The position numbers and the translations under genes were made by a program. Below are positions 17,824 to 26,159 of a stretch of DNA of 64,000 nt, one piece after another. This DNA comes from Pontibacter roseus DSM 17521 (GTDB taxonomy: Bacteria; Bacteroidota; Bacteroidia; Cytophagales; Hymenobacteraceae): NCBI RefSeq assembly GCF_000373265.1, contig NZ_KB890765.1:308685-372684 (forward strand), in the 5' to 3' direction. A model generated the notes under the pieces. That model had not been told where the DNA came from. It searched no databases and saw nothing but the letters and a program-made list of their open reading frames with translations. Every line of letters starts with the position of its first letter. Position 1 is the first letter of the stretch.

Positions 17824-19002
17824 TTACTCCTCGTGGAGCGCCATGGCCGGATGGATGGCAGCTGCCTGACGACTTGGGTAGAAGGCGCATCCCACCACCA
17901 GCAAGTAGATGGTAGCCACCGCTATACCTAAGGCGATGAAGTAGACGCCCGACTCGACCTGGAACACCTGTAAGAGCGGGAACTGCACCGCAAAGGCCAC
18001 ACCGAGCAGCAGGCCGAAGGTAGCCAGCACCAGCACCTCGCCAATGAACTGGCGGTATACCTGACCGGAGGAGGCCCCGAGCGCCCGGCGCAGGCCAATC
18101 TCGCTGTTGCGACGGCTGATGTTGTACCAGAGCACTCCGAACAGGCCCAGCGCGACGTTGAATATCAGGAAGCCGCAGATGATGCCCAGGGCAATCAACG
18201 GGACTTTGGCCATTTTAGCCTTGTTCTGGCGCATCTTCTCCAGCGTGGCTACTTCCATGGCCCAGCCTTTCGCTGTACCTGCGAATTCCTTCACCATCTT
18301 CTCTTCAAACGCCACGCCCATACCTGGTTTCACCCGTATCAGGACCTCGTTCCAGAAGGCATTAGGGTCCTCCTGCAGGTTGATGCGGCTAAAGAAACTA
18401 GGTTGTTCCGCTTCGAACTCACTGCCTGCTCGGAAGTAATCCGTTACGCCCACCACCTGGTAATTCGTGGAGTCATTCAAAGGTATAAGTTTGCCCACTG
18501 CCTCCTCTTCTCCAAACAGTTGCTGTTTGAGCGCCTGGTTAATCACAATGGGGTCGTGGTGCGAGGCATTGTCGGCAGGACCGAACCAACGGCCCTTGCT
18601 CACCTTTACCCGCATTACCATGTCAAAATCGTCCTGTACCTCATATTGATTGGCTTCTACCTTTTTCTGCCCGTACGTAATGTTGTTCGACATCTGGCTG
18701 AAGGCGAACGGTGCGTTGCTGCTGGTCAGGGCAACGCTTTCTATCTCCTGAAAACCTTTGGCGCGTTGCAGTATCTGCTCCAGGGTTTGGCGGTTGAGGG
18801 AGGTTGAGTCGGTGTCGGGGCGCATGGTCAGCAGCCAGACATGCTCATGCTCAAAGCCAAGCGGTTTGTTGTAGTTGCGCACGTTGTATACCACCAGGCT
18901 CAGGACGGCGAACAGCACCAGGAAGCAGAAGAAGATTTCGGTCATGAGCAGGAAGTTGCTTCTCTTCCTGTTCCAAATCAGTTTAAACAGATGACGTATC
19001 AT
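17824..19002 (-). CDS. MacB-type ABC transporter permease
   Basis: A 392-residue permease with one N-terminal helix (about 17-40), a periplasmic MacB core domain (about 50-265) and three C-terminal helices (about 275-300, 325-345, 360-380) typical of FtsX/MacB proteins. The conserved cytoplasmic coupling segment SRRNSEIGLRRALGAS lies between the second and third helices. Its start overlaps the stop of the paralogous permease gene upstream by 4 bp (ATGA). Probably forms a heterodimer with that permease and works with the ATPase, HlyD and TolC proteins of the operon. Confidence 0.9.
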   Translation of the reverse strand: MIRHLFKLIWNRKRSNFLLMTEIFFCFLVLFAVLSLVVYNVRNYNKPLGFEHEHVWLLTMRPDTDSTSLNRQTLEQILQRAKGFQEIESVALTSSNAPFAFSQMSNNITYGQKKVEANQYEVQDDFDMVMRVKVSKGRWFGPADNASHHDPIVINQALKQQLFGEEEAVGKLIPLNDSTNYQVVGVTDYFRAGSEFEAEQPSFFSRINLQEDPNAFWNEVLIRVKPGMGVAFEEKMVKEFAGTAKGWAMEVATLEKMRQNKAKMAKVPLIALGIICGFLIFNVALGLFGVLWYNISRRNSEIGLRRALGASSGQVYRQFIGEVLVLATFGLLLGVAFAVQFPLLQVFQVESGVYFIALGIAVATIYLLVVGCAFYPSRQAAAIHPAMALHEE

Positions 19003-20240
19003 TTGGAGCCTCCTTTCAGTGCCTCTACGGCTTTTAAGCGTGACATTTTATAAGCGGGGTATACCCCGGAAATCAAACCGAAAATCAGGCTGAGTAGCAG
19101 TCCCCAGGCAAACACGCGCAGGTTGAGACCCAGGTCAGCGTACACAATCACGCCGCTATCGTTGATGAGTTTGAGAACCGCCGCCGACAGCCCAAAGCCA
19201 AGCAGACCACCCAGCAGCGTCAGGAAAACGTTCTCAACGATGAACTGCCCGATGATGGTGGAGGAGGAGGCCCCGAAGGCTTTGCGCACCCCAATCTCGG
19301 AGGAGCGCTCCATGATGCGGCTGATGTTGATGCTGACCAGGTTGATGGTGGGCAGCAGCATGAACAGAAACGCCAGACCAGCGAGTATACCGTAGAATAT
19401 GCCCAGGCCGGACTCTCTTCCATTTCCTAAGAAGGTGCGGGCAAAGGCCTCCAGAATCGTGTCAGGGAAAGAGGAAAGTTTGGTGCCCTTCTCCGGGTGC
19501 TGGCGCTCCACTTCTTGCAGCATGGCTGCATATTCCTCCTTTATCTCGGGTATATCCGCCGGGTTGTTCGCCTTGATGGTAGCGAAGTATGTTCCCCGCA
19601 GTCCTGGTTTATTGAAATCCTGGCTCTTGAGCGTGATGGGTACCCAAATGTCGGCATAGGAGTTGATGCGCAGGACGGGCACGTCTTTCACCACACCCAC
19701 CACTTTGTACTTAACCTGGTCCACTTCTATGGTCTTTCCCACGGCCTCACCTGCGCCAAAGTACTGGTTCCGGGTGCTCTCATTGATGACGGCTACTCGA
19801 CTGGCACCGGCTACTTCCTGCTGCCCGAAGGCGCCTCCTTCCAGAAACTCAAACTCCAGGATGTCCCAGAACTCACGGTCGGTATACTTGATGTCGAGGG
19901 CCAGTTTGCGGTTGTCGACGTAGCTGTTCACCTGGAAGAACATCGAGTTGATGGACACCAGTTCGGGTGTCTGCAGGGTGCGCACGTTGCGGTCCAGGAA
20001 ATGGTAACTTGCCGGGCCGCTGCTCGAGTAACCTTTTTCGTGCTCTTCGCGCATCACGTTGACGAACAGTAGGTTGTCCATATCGCGCTCCGGCATCTGC
20101 GGTCCGAAGGTATGGTCGAAGAGGGAGGTGGCTACCATGAGCACCATCAGGGTGAAGCTGATGCCGAAGAGGCTGATGAAGGTGAAGAACTTGCGGCGCA
20201 AGAGCACCTTCCAGGCTATTTTGATGTAATTCTTCAGCAT
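18999..20240 (-). CDS. MacB-type ABC transporter permease
   Basis: A 413-residue permease with the MacB layout: helix at about 17-40, periplasmic core to about 275, then helices at about 283-305, 335-360 and 375-400. The coupling motif ERSSEIGVRKAFGASS is intact. It starts 2 bp after the ATPase stop and overlaps the second permease gene by 4 bp. MacB-type transporters do not pump substrate through a channel but drive periplasmic extrusion through a TolC duct, here supplied by the genes upstream. Substrate unknown. Confidence 0.9.
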   Translation of the reverse strand: MLKNYIKIAWKVLLRRKFFTFISLFGISFTLMVLMVATSLFDHTFGPQMPERDMDNLLFVNVMREEHEKGYSSSGPASYHFLDRNVRTLQTPELVSINSMFFQVNSYVDNRKLALDIKYTDREFWDILEFEFLEGGAFGQQEVAGASRVAVINESTRNQYFGAGEAVGKTIEVDQVKYKVVGVVKDVPVLRINSYADIWVPITLKSQDFNKPGLRGTYFATIKANNPADIPEIKEEYAAMLQEVERQHPEKGTKLSSFPDTILEAFARTFLGNGRESGLGIFYGILAGLAFLFMLLPTINLVSINISRIMERSSEIGVRKAFGASSSTIIGQFIVENVFLTLLGGLLGFGLSAAVLKLINDSGVIVYADLGLNLRVFAWGLLLSLIFGLISGVYPAYKMSRLKAVEALKGGSK

Positions 20241-20242
20241 GG

Positions 20243-20947
20243 CTATACCTTCTGGAATTCGTAGGCGTTAGTCTTGGCATCGGATACCTGCTGCCCGTCA
20301 AAGAAGCGGATGAGGCGTTCGGTCTTGTGGGCCATGTTCTCGTCGTGCGTCACCATCACAATGGTGGTGCCGTCCGTTTTGTTCAGCTGCAGCAGGATGT
20401 TCATAATCTCTTCGCCCATCACCGAATCCAGGTTACCGGTCGGTTCGTCGGCTAGTATAATTTCCGGCTGCCCGATGAGGGCACGGGCAATGGCCACGCG
20501 CTGGCGCTGTCCGCCGGAGAGTTGGCTGGGATAGTGCTTTGTGCGGGCGCTCAGGCCTACCTTTTCCAGAGCGGTGAGGGCAAGGCGCCTGGTCTCGGCG
20601 GCCGACACGCCATTGCGGTAGAGGAGGGGCAGCTCCACGTTGTCGAGCACGCTCAGGTCATTGATGAGGTGGTAGCTCTGGAACACAAACCCGATTTTCT
20701 GGTTGCGCAGCTGCGCCAGTTCCTTGTCCTTATACCTGCCAATGGGCGTGCCGGCTATCTCCACCAGCCCATCCGTGGGCTCATCCAGCAGCCCCATGAT
20801 GTTGAGCAGCGTACTTTTGCCGCAGCCGGAGGGACCCATGATGGACACAAACTCCCCCTGGGGGATGTGTAGGTTGACGTTGTGCAGCGCCACCGTCTCG
20901 ATGGTCTTCGTCTGGTAGACTTTCTCGATGTTCTTTAACGTAATCAT
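20243..20947 (-). CDS. ABC transporter ATP-binding protein (MacB/LolD type)
   Basis: A 234-residue ATPase with Walker A GPSGCGKST, Q-loop FVFQSYHLINDLSVLDNVELPL, signature LSGGQRQRV, Walker B IILADEPTGNLDS and H-loop VTHDE. The sequence around the Q-loop is characteristic of the MacB/LolD subfamily. It powers the two permeases encoded just downstream. It is separated from the TolC gene upstream by about 300 bp, most of which is a copy of repeat family A (21054-21208). Confidence 0.94.
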   Translation of the reverse strand: MITLKNIEKVYQTKTIETVALHNVNLHIPQGEFVSIMGPSGCGKSTLLNIMGLLDEPTDGLVEIAGTPIGRYKDKELAQLRNQKIGFVFQSYHLINDLSVLDNVELPLLYRNGVSAAETRRLALTALEKVGLSARTKHYPSQLSGGQRQRVAIARALIGQPEIILADEPTGNLDSVMGEEIMNILLQLNKTDGTTIVMVTHDENMAHKTERLIRFFDGQQVSDAKTNAYEFQKV

Positions 20948-21053
20948 AGTCTTATTGCCTTGGTTCTAAATATCTTGAATTTGTTTATGCTATATTTGAC
21001 ATTGCTCCTTATTGTCATTCCGACTACTCGTGTTATCATTTCAGCCCTCATTT

Positions 21054-21208
21054 TGTCATTTCGACGAAAGGAGAAATCTTATACTCTACAGGCTGCAAAT
21101 CTAGCGTCAGCGCAGATGCGGCTATACCTGTATTCTTACCACCCGTTCCCGCTGCACCCGAACTGGTGGCAGCTGTGGTAACAGATTCCTCCTTTCGTCG
21201 GAATGACA
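21054..21208. repeat. Intergenic inverted-repeat element, family A copy 1
   Basis: A 155 bp element bounded by TGTCATTTCGACGAAAGGAG and its near-complement CTCCTTTCGTCGGAATGACA. The arms CGACGAAAGGAG / CTCCTTTCGTCG pair perfectly. The interior holds the GCGTCAGCGCAGATGCGGC and CCCGTTCCCGCTGC blocks common to the family. Shortest of five copies. It lies inside the efflux operon between the TolC and ATPase genes. MITE-like in form, with no coding capacity. Confidence 0.85.
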
Positions 21209-21243
21209 GAGAAGGTATGGAATCACCATTGTTGGATGGTCCT

Positions 21244-22725
21244 TCATCTAATATCCTGTGTCTCTAATAATATCGCCTGCTGCTGCTCAAAATCATAGAG
21301 CGTGAGCTGGCGCAAGGTATAGTGGGCGGTCCAGAAGGCGCTGAGTGAGGCGATGTGCGCGCGCCGCGCCTGGTCCTTCTCCGCTAGTGCTATGTTCAAA
21401 TCGGTGATGCTGATGCGGCCAATCACAAAAGTGTTTTTGGTGATTTCGTAGCGCTCTTGTGCGATGGCATCGGCTTCGGCGGTGGTGCTGAGGCGGGCCT
21501 TCAGGGTATTGTACTGATTCACCTGCGTGAGCACGGCCTGCTCGAAGTTCGCCTCCTCCTGGTCCACAGTGTACTGCACCAACTGCCGGTTCAGCTCCGC
21601 CACCTTGTGGATAGAGCGCTGCCGTCCCCAGTCCATGATAGGCATGTTGAAGCCGATGCGCGCGCGCTGCTGGTTTTCGGGCCGGTCGTATATGTCGGTG
21701 AAGGTGGCGCCGCGGTTGGTGAGGCCGAAGGTGGCGAAGAGACTAGCATTCAGGCCATTGTCGCCTTTGGCTTTGGCGACCAGGCTCTCCGCCTCCAGCA
21801 GCCTTCTGCTGAAGTTAAGGTTTTCCTTGCGGTTCTTCTTCGCCTCGGCAAGCGCCAGGTCCGCCTGCACGGTGCCGGCAGGTATACCTTCCGGCGTCAG
21901 CAGCTGCAGTGCGTCCGTGTCTTTCATACCGATATAGGTTTTTAGGGCGAGGGCAGCCGTCTGCTGGTCGAGTGCGGCCTGCGCCATACCTAGCTCCGCG
22001 TTCAGCACAGCCAGGCGCAGCTGCAGCAGGTCATTTTTGGAGAGGCGTCCCAGCTTGTACTTCTCGTTGGCAATCTGGTAGAGCGTGTCGTTGCTCGATT
22101 GGTTTTGGCTGGCGATGCTGTGGTTGGTCTGGGCCAGCAGCAGGTCAAAGTAGAGTTTGGTGGCGGTTACGGCTACCTGCTCGCGCTCCTCCAGGTACTG
22201 GCGCTGCGACTCCTGATAGCGGAGCGGCTCAATCTTTTTGGCCCAGGCCAGGTTGTTGTAGGCGAAAAGTGGCTGCTCTATACCTACAATGGCCGGATTG
22301 CCGTTGTAGCGGGTCTGGTCGCGGTCAAAGTCATCGAAGCGCTGCATGAGTGAGGTTACGAACACACGTCCACCCGTGGGGCCCACCACCTGGCTCAGGC
22401 TCAGGCCCAGTTCTGCGTTGTTGATGGAGACGGGCTTGAATTCTGTGGTGCCGTCAGGCTGTGTTACGGGGTTGATGGTGCGGCTGAAATCGGGCAGGAT
22501 TCCCTGCAGGCTGAGCTGTGGTTTGTAGTCAGACTTGAAGCTGCGCCACTGCCAGTAGCTGTTCTCGCGGCTGGTCTCCGCCTGCCGTGCCGCCGCCGAC
22601 TGCTCCTGCGCCAGGGCAATCACCTCCTGCAGCCCCAAAGTGCGGGTAACAGGCTGTGCCATACCCTGCACGCGAGGCAGAAGCAGCATCACAAACAACA
22701 AACAAATAAGGTATAGCTTTTCCAT
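21244..22725 (-). CDS. TolC-family outer membrane efflux protein
   Basis: A 493-residue protein with a signal peptide (LICLLFVMLLLPRVQGMAQP) and two internally related halves of long alpha-helical coiled coil, as in TolC/OEP proteins (usual length 430-500). Heptad-rich segments such as LAEAKKNRKENLNFSRRLLE and RISITDLNIALAEKDQARR fit the OEP domain. It gives the outer-membrane duct for the adaptor and MacB-type transporter of this operon. Both flanking spacers (upstream and downstream) carry family A repeats, an unusual interruption of an operon. Confidence 0.9.
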   Translation of the reverse strand: MEKLYLICLLFVMLLLPRVQGMAQPVTRTLGLQEVIALAQEQSAAARQAETSRENSYWQWRSFKSDYKPQLSLQGILPDFSRTINPVTQPDGTTEFKPVSINNAELGLSLSQVVGPTGGRVFVTSLMQRFDDFDRDQTRYNGNPAIVGIEQPLFAYNNLAWAKKIEPLRYQESQRQYLEEREQVAVTATKLYFDLLLAQTNHSIASQNQSSNDTLYQIANEKYKLGRLSKNDLLQLRLAVLNAELGMAQAALDQQTAALALKTYIGMKDTDALQLLTPEGIPAGTVQADLALAEAKKNRKENLNFSRRLLEAESLVAKAKGDNGLNASLFATFGLTNRGATFTDIYDRPENQQRARIGFNMPIMDWGRQRSIHKVAELNRQLVQYTVDQEEANFEQAVLTQVNQYNTLKARLSTTAEADAIAQERYEITKNTFVIGRISITDLNIALAEKDQARRAHIASLSAFWTAHYTLRQLTLYDFEQQQAILLETQDIR

Positions 22726-22804
22726 GGTTTCATATGGGTTATGTCAATTCAGACACTTTCAGTCATTCTTTCACTTCTGTCTTTTCTTTCACTCTAGTCC
22801 TTTC

Positions 22805-22982
22805 TGTCATTTCGACAATAGGAGAAATCCCATACTCCTCTTGCCGCAAGTTGAGCGGGAGCGCAAACGCGGCTTTCTACGGGCACCTGCTGCAGCCGAC
22901 TCTCATTTTTCACCACCCGTTCCCGCTGCGCTCGAACAGGCGGTAGGCAGCGTAACAGATTTCTCCTATTGTCGAAATGACA
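22805..22982. repeat. Intergenic inverted-repeat element, family A copy 2
   Basis: A 178 bp element with arms CGACAATAGGAG and CTCCTATTGTCG. They differ from copy 1 at the same positions on both sides, so pairing is kept. The interior holds the GCGCAAACGCGGC and CCCGTTCCCGCTGC blocks. It lies between the HlyD and TolC genes. Confidence 0.85.
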
Positions 22983-23045
22983 GAAGCGAGGATGCTGGTG
23001 AGAGTCCTCCTCGAAGGGGGCAGAGAGATGACAAACCTCCCATTC

Positions 23046-24290
23046 TCATTTCACCTTTATCTTCTCGACGTGCTGGTACTCAGTCATATCCGATATCACG
23101 ACTTCCTCGCCGGGCTGCACGCCACTCTCTAACTCCACAAAATCCACGTTGCTCACACCGATTTTCGCTGCGCGCCGCACCAGTTCCCCGTTCTGCAGCA
23201 CGAAAACCTGCGGCTTGCTGGTGTTCCGGAAGTAGGGGCCGTTCTTCACGCGCAGGGTGTTATGGCTGGCAGCGGTGCTCACGTACACATCCACGCGCAG
23301 ACTGGGGCGGAGCAGCTGGTGGGCTTTCTCGTCCAGCGCCACGAAGAAGGTAACGGTACCGTTCTCGACCGTCGGTTTGATGGAGGCGATGGTGCCCTTC
23401 AGGTCGGTGTCGTTGATGCGGATGGTGGCGCTGCCGCCGGGGCTGAGCTGCTCGGCAAAGGCATCCGAAATGGTGGCCTGTACCTTGTAGCTGCTTAGGT
23501 CGGCGAGGCGGGCGATGATGTCGCCGGTGTTCACGATGCTGCCAATCTCGTTTTTCACCCACGTGATGACGCCGGGCTGCGTGGCGCGTACTTCGGCTTG
23601 TTGCATTTTGCGTTCCAACTCTTCAATGGAGCGGCTCTGCATGGCCAGGGTATAGCGAAGCTCCTGTTCATCGGCTTTCAGCAGCTGGCGTTCAGTCACC
23701 ATGTCGCGCTCTATCTGGGCCAGTTCCTGCTGCGCGATTTTCAGGTTGAGCTCGGCCTGCTTCACGCTCTCCTGCGTGCCTCCTCCGATGCGGAGCAGGT
23801 ACTGCTCGTCTTCGAGCTGCGCCTGCAGGCTTTTGACGCGCATGCGCTTTATCTCCAGCTGCGAGGCCAGCGAGTTGAGTTTCTTTTCGAGGTTCAGGTT
23901 GAGCTGCACCGTCTTGTGGCGGCTCTGTTCCTGCTCGTCCTTCAGTTTGTCGTAGGCCAGTTGCGTGTACGCTTTGTCGAGGAGCAGAATCTGGTCACCG
24001 GGCTGCACCTGCTCGCCAGTGTTGTGCACCACCTGCTCGATGCGCGCCTGGATAGGGGAGGTGATGACTAACTCGTGCTCCGGCACCACCGTTCCCGATG
24101 CCGTGATGGTGGCCACGACAGGCCCTTCCTCTACCAGAGCGGTACGGAGTGTCGCTCTTTCAATGGTGGGGGTAATCAGGCTTCGGAAGCCAAAGACAGC
24201 GGCGGCCACCAGGGCTACCGCTATACCTATCTGCCAGATGCGTTTCCGCTTCTGGGCTTGCCTGGCGCTGGCTGATAATTCACGGTCCAT
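23046..24290 (-). CDS. HlyD-type periplasmic adaptor (membrane fusion protein)
   Basis: A 414-residue adaptor. One membrane anchor at about residues 18-36 (WQIGIAVALVAAAVFGF), a lipoyl/barrel-sandwich half (ASGTVVPEHELVITSPIQARI), a long coiled-coil hairpin (about 110-235), then the second lipoyl half and beta-barrel (SLRVDVYVST). It bridges the MacB-type permeases to the TolC duct. It is the first gene of the operon. A candidate sigma-54 promoter ends about 35 bp before its ATG. Confidence 0.92.
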   Translation of the reverse strand: MDRELSASARQAQKRKRIWQIGIAVALVAAAVFGFRSLITPTIERATLRTALVEEGPVVATITASGTVVPEHELVITSPIQARIEQVVHNTGEQVQPGDQILLLDKAYTQLAYDKLKDEQEQSRHKTVQLNLNLEKKLNSLASQLEIKRMRVKSLQAQLEDEQYLLRIGGGTQESVKQAELNLKIAQQELAQIERDMVTERQLLKADEQELRYTLAMQSRSIEELERKMQQAEVRATQPGVITWVKNEIGSIVNTGDIIARLADLSSYKVQATISDAFAEQLSPGGSATIRINDTDLKGTIASIKPTVENGTVTFFVALDEKAHQLLRPSLRVDVYVSTAASHNTLRVKNGPYFRNTSKPQVFVLQNGELVRRAAKIGVSNVDFVELESGVQPGEEVVISDMTEYQHVEKIKVK

Positions 24291-24324
24291 CGTTTCTAAA
24301 TTGGTTTATGCTCGGGAGGGTATA

Positions 24325-24341
24325 TCCAATTTAGATGCCAA
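24325..24341 (-). promoter_or_regulatory. Candidate sigma-54 (-24/-12) promoter of the efflux operon
   Basis: The minus strand reads TTGGCATCTAAATTGGA. The -24 box TGGCA and the exact 10 bp spacing between the two conserved doublets match the consensus TGGCAC-N5-TTGCA. The differences are C to T after TGGCA and GG in place of GC at -12. Transcription would begin about 24 nt before the ATG at 24290. An NtrC-family activator is encoded in the same operon. Confidence 0.55.
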
Positions 24342-24405
24342 TATTGTATATTATTGATTTGTAGATAGTTGCCTTGTGGTATTTAGAAATTCAGGCTTTT
24401 GTGGG

Positions 24406-24421
24406 TGTTCAATAGTGAACA
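24406..24421. promoter_or_regulatory. Candidate enhancer dyad for the sigma-54 activator
   Basis: TGTTCA-ATAG-TGAACA is a perfect 6+6 bp dyad about 100 bp upstream of the predicted start of transcription, the usual distance for binding by an NtrC-type activator. No second copy was seen in the spacer. Confidence 0.45.
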
Positions 24422-24509
24422 GTTTGTGCGGTTTTGGGAGGGGGAGGTTCACGAGGTATTTAATTTTAATATATTATATTGTTTCTATATATTATATTCT
24501 TTAATTTGG

Positions 24510-24545
24510 CTCCGTTTAGCCGCCATATTAGGCGGCTAAACGGAG
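24510..24545. other. Long perfect inverted repeat, attC-like or terminator-like
   Basis: A 15 bp arm (24510-24524) pairs perfectly with 24531-24545 around a 6 nt loop. No T-tract follows on either side, so a terminator is unlikely. The words GCTAAACG and CAGCAGGTAGT just after it recur in the structured spacer at 25927-26052, so the two may be related recombination sites at the ends of a low-GC segment. Confidence 0.5.
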
Positions 24546-24640
24546 TAGGTACTCCTACCAGCAGGTAGTCAGTTGCTAAATTTAAATTATCACATTTTCA
24601 AAAACTTAAACTAACAGAATAAAGAACGGATTTAACTACA

Positions 24641-24982
24641 ATGAATAGTCTGAGAAACACATTAGACTTCGATTTAACTTTATACATAAGTACTATGATT
24701 AAGTCTAATGTTTTTGATAACGTTCAAATTCTTGAAGCAGGAGCATTTGTTGGCACCCATTATACTTTCTTGCTTGAAAAGAAAATTTTAGGAGTTACGA
24801 AACAGGTCGAGGAAAATATAATTATGTATATATGTAAGTTTTACTCCTAATTTCTTACTAATAGTATAGGTAGCACAGAATATGCTATCATAAGGAAAAG
24901 GTATTACGAGCTCCTTAACGATGAACCAGAAAAAGTAGCAATGCTTTTGCAAAAGTTAGTTAATCTTAACTTGGCCAAATAA
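24641..24982 (+). pseudogene. Small ORF interrupted by an in-frame TAA
   Basis: An ATG at 24641 opens 69 codons that end in TAA at 24848-24850. Reading on in the same frame gives a further 43 codons (GSTEYAIIRKRYYELLNDEP...) to TAA at 24982. Together they would be about 113 residues with no recognisable domain. AT-rich, unlike the efflux genes. It could be a decayed gene, a short gene of 69 residues, or two small proteins; the open frame after the stop favours decay. Confidence 0.4.
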
Positions 24983-25280
24983 TGTTATATCAGGCTATTA
25001 TTGATTTATGCTAACACGTCTATTGTATATCTGCCTTTATAAGAATCTTTAGCATTTAGAAGAATTTTAACAGCTAACGCATCACCCGCTGCCTGTACAA
25101 GACCGTTATGAGTAAGTTTAAACATAAATAAAATGAACCCCTTCTTTTACTGTAACTCAACTTGATTGTCATTTCAAGCTGACACAAAAATTTATTATAA
25201 ACAAAGTGTAGTCCAGTAAACACAAGAAAAAACGGGGCTCAATCCGAAATGCCAAATGAGTAGGGAATTTTAACACAATC

Positions 25281-25856
25281 ATGAAATATAACTTTTACAT
25301 CCTAATTATTCTTGCCATTTTTTCTCTATCATCCTGTTATACAACTCGTTATAGTTATTCAGGTAATGTCCATCAGCAAACAATAGGAAAATCTAAAAAC
25401 GAAATATTAAGAAACTTAGGTGTGCCTGATAGAACTGAAGATGACGGTGCTGGTGGCTCAATATTAGTTTATGAGAAATTTACTCAAACCACTATTGCAA
25501 GTGCAAATTCCGCTAGCTATGCTAGAGCCTCAACAAGTGGAGCTGCCATATATGGGAACGGTGGAATACTTGCAGCAAGTGACACTCGAGCAGGACAAGT
25601 ATCTGCAATGAATGGAATTAGTCAAACCTCAACAAGTAAGACATTCTTATATGTTTTTGTGAACAGGAATAACATGGTCTACGATTTTAAAAGTAACTAT
25701 GGTGCCCTCTACGACACATCTCGCTGCTTCAATAAAACATTAACATGGGTTGGTGTAGCAGGAAGTGCCCTATTTGTTTATCCTTTAGTAGTTACTGTTC
25801 CACTTGCAATAATAAAACAAAGCAAAGCGAAACGGAATGGAGAAATATGTCAATAA
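25281..25856 (+). CDS. Putative lipoprotein of unknown function
   Basis: A 191-residue protein with lipoprotein signal peptide (ILAIFSLSSC, Cys at residue 19). The segment GKSKNEILRNLGVPDRTEDDG resembles the G-x-S/T-x2-E-x2-x-x-L-G-x-P motif of SmpA/OmlA-like small lipoproteins, but the match is short. The middle is rich in Ser, Ala, Gly and Thr, and a hydrophobic segment (WVGVAGSALFVYPLVVTVPLAII) lies close to the C-terminus. Low GC compared with neighbours, in the patch bounded by structured spacers at 24510 and 25927. Function unknown. Confidence 0.65.
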   Translation: MKYNFYILIILAIFSLSSCYTTRYSYSGNVHQQTIGKSKNEILRNLGVPDRTEDDGAGGSILVYEKFTQTTIASANSASYARASTSGAAIYGNGGILAASDTRAGQVSAMNGISQTSTSKTFLYVFVNRNNMVYDFKSNYGALYDTSRCFNKTLTWVGVAGSALFVYPLVVTVPLAIIKQSKAKRNGEICQ

Positions 25857-25926
25857 CAAATTTTCCTTTACACAGGAACATTTCATGGTTTCAAAAAGAC
25901 ATATCTAATAATTGAAAATACGAGCT

Positions 25927-26052
25927 CATAACAAAAGCTAAACGTCAGCAGGTAGTTATACTATACAAGGCAGTTACTTTCTAATACTGCTTAGTTGTAT
26001 GATTCAGCAGTCATGTATTACTTCAAGCTGTCGTTTAGCCGAGCCGTTGAAT
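25927..26052 (+). other. Structured spacer with attC-like two-stem layout
   Basis: GCTAAACG (25937-25944) pairs perfectly with CGTTTAGC (26032-26039). ATAAC lies just outside on the left (25928-25932) and GTTGAAT (26046-26052) outside on the right, the latter fitting the integron core GTTRRRY. Short spacers (4 and 6 nt) lie between inner and outer arms. It is 70 bp downstream of the lipoprotein gene. The layout suits an attC site of about 126 bp, but the left core does not match RYYYAAC exactly. Confidence 0.4.
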
Positions 26053-26159
26053 GCAATTGCTCCTAATTCATCCTGCCATAACTCAATCATTACATAGCTC
26101 CCTAGCTGCTAAGCGAAAATTCCTTTTACCTTCCCCACTTCGGTTCCGTAAATCCTGAA

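Noticed and set aside
24510..24545. Perfect hairpin as a plain transcription terminator
   Set aside because: No T-tract on either strand and no gene ending nearby; kept as an inverted repeat of uncertain role.
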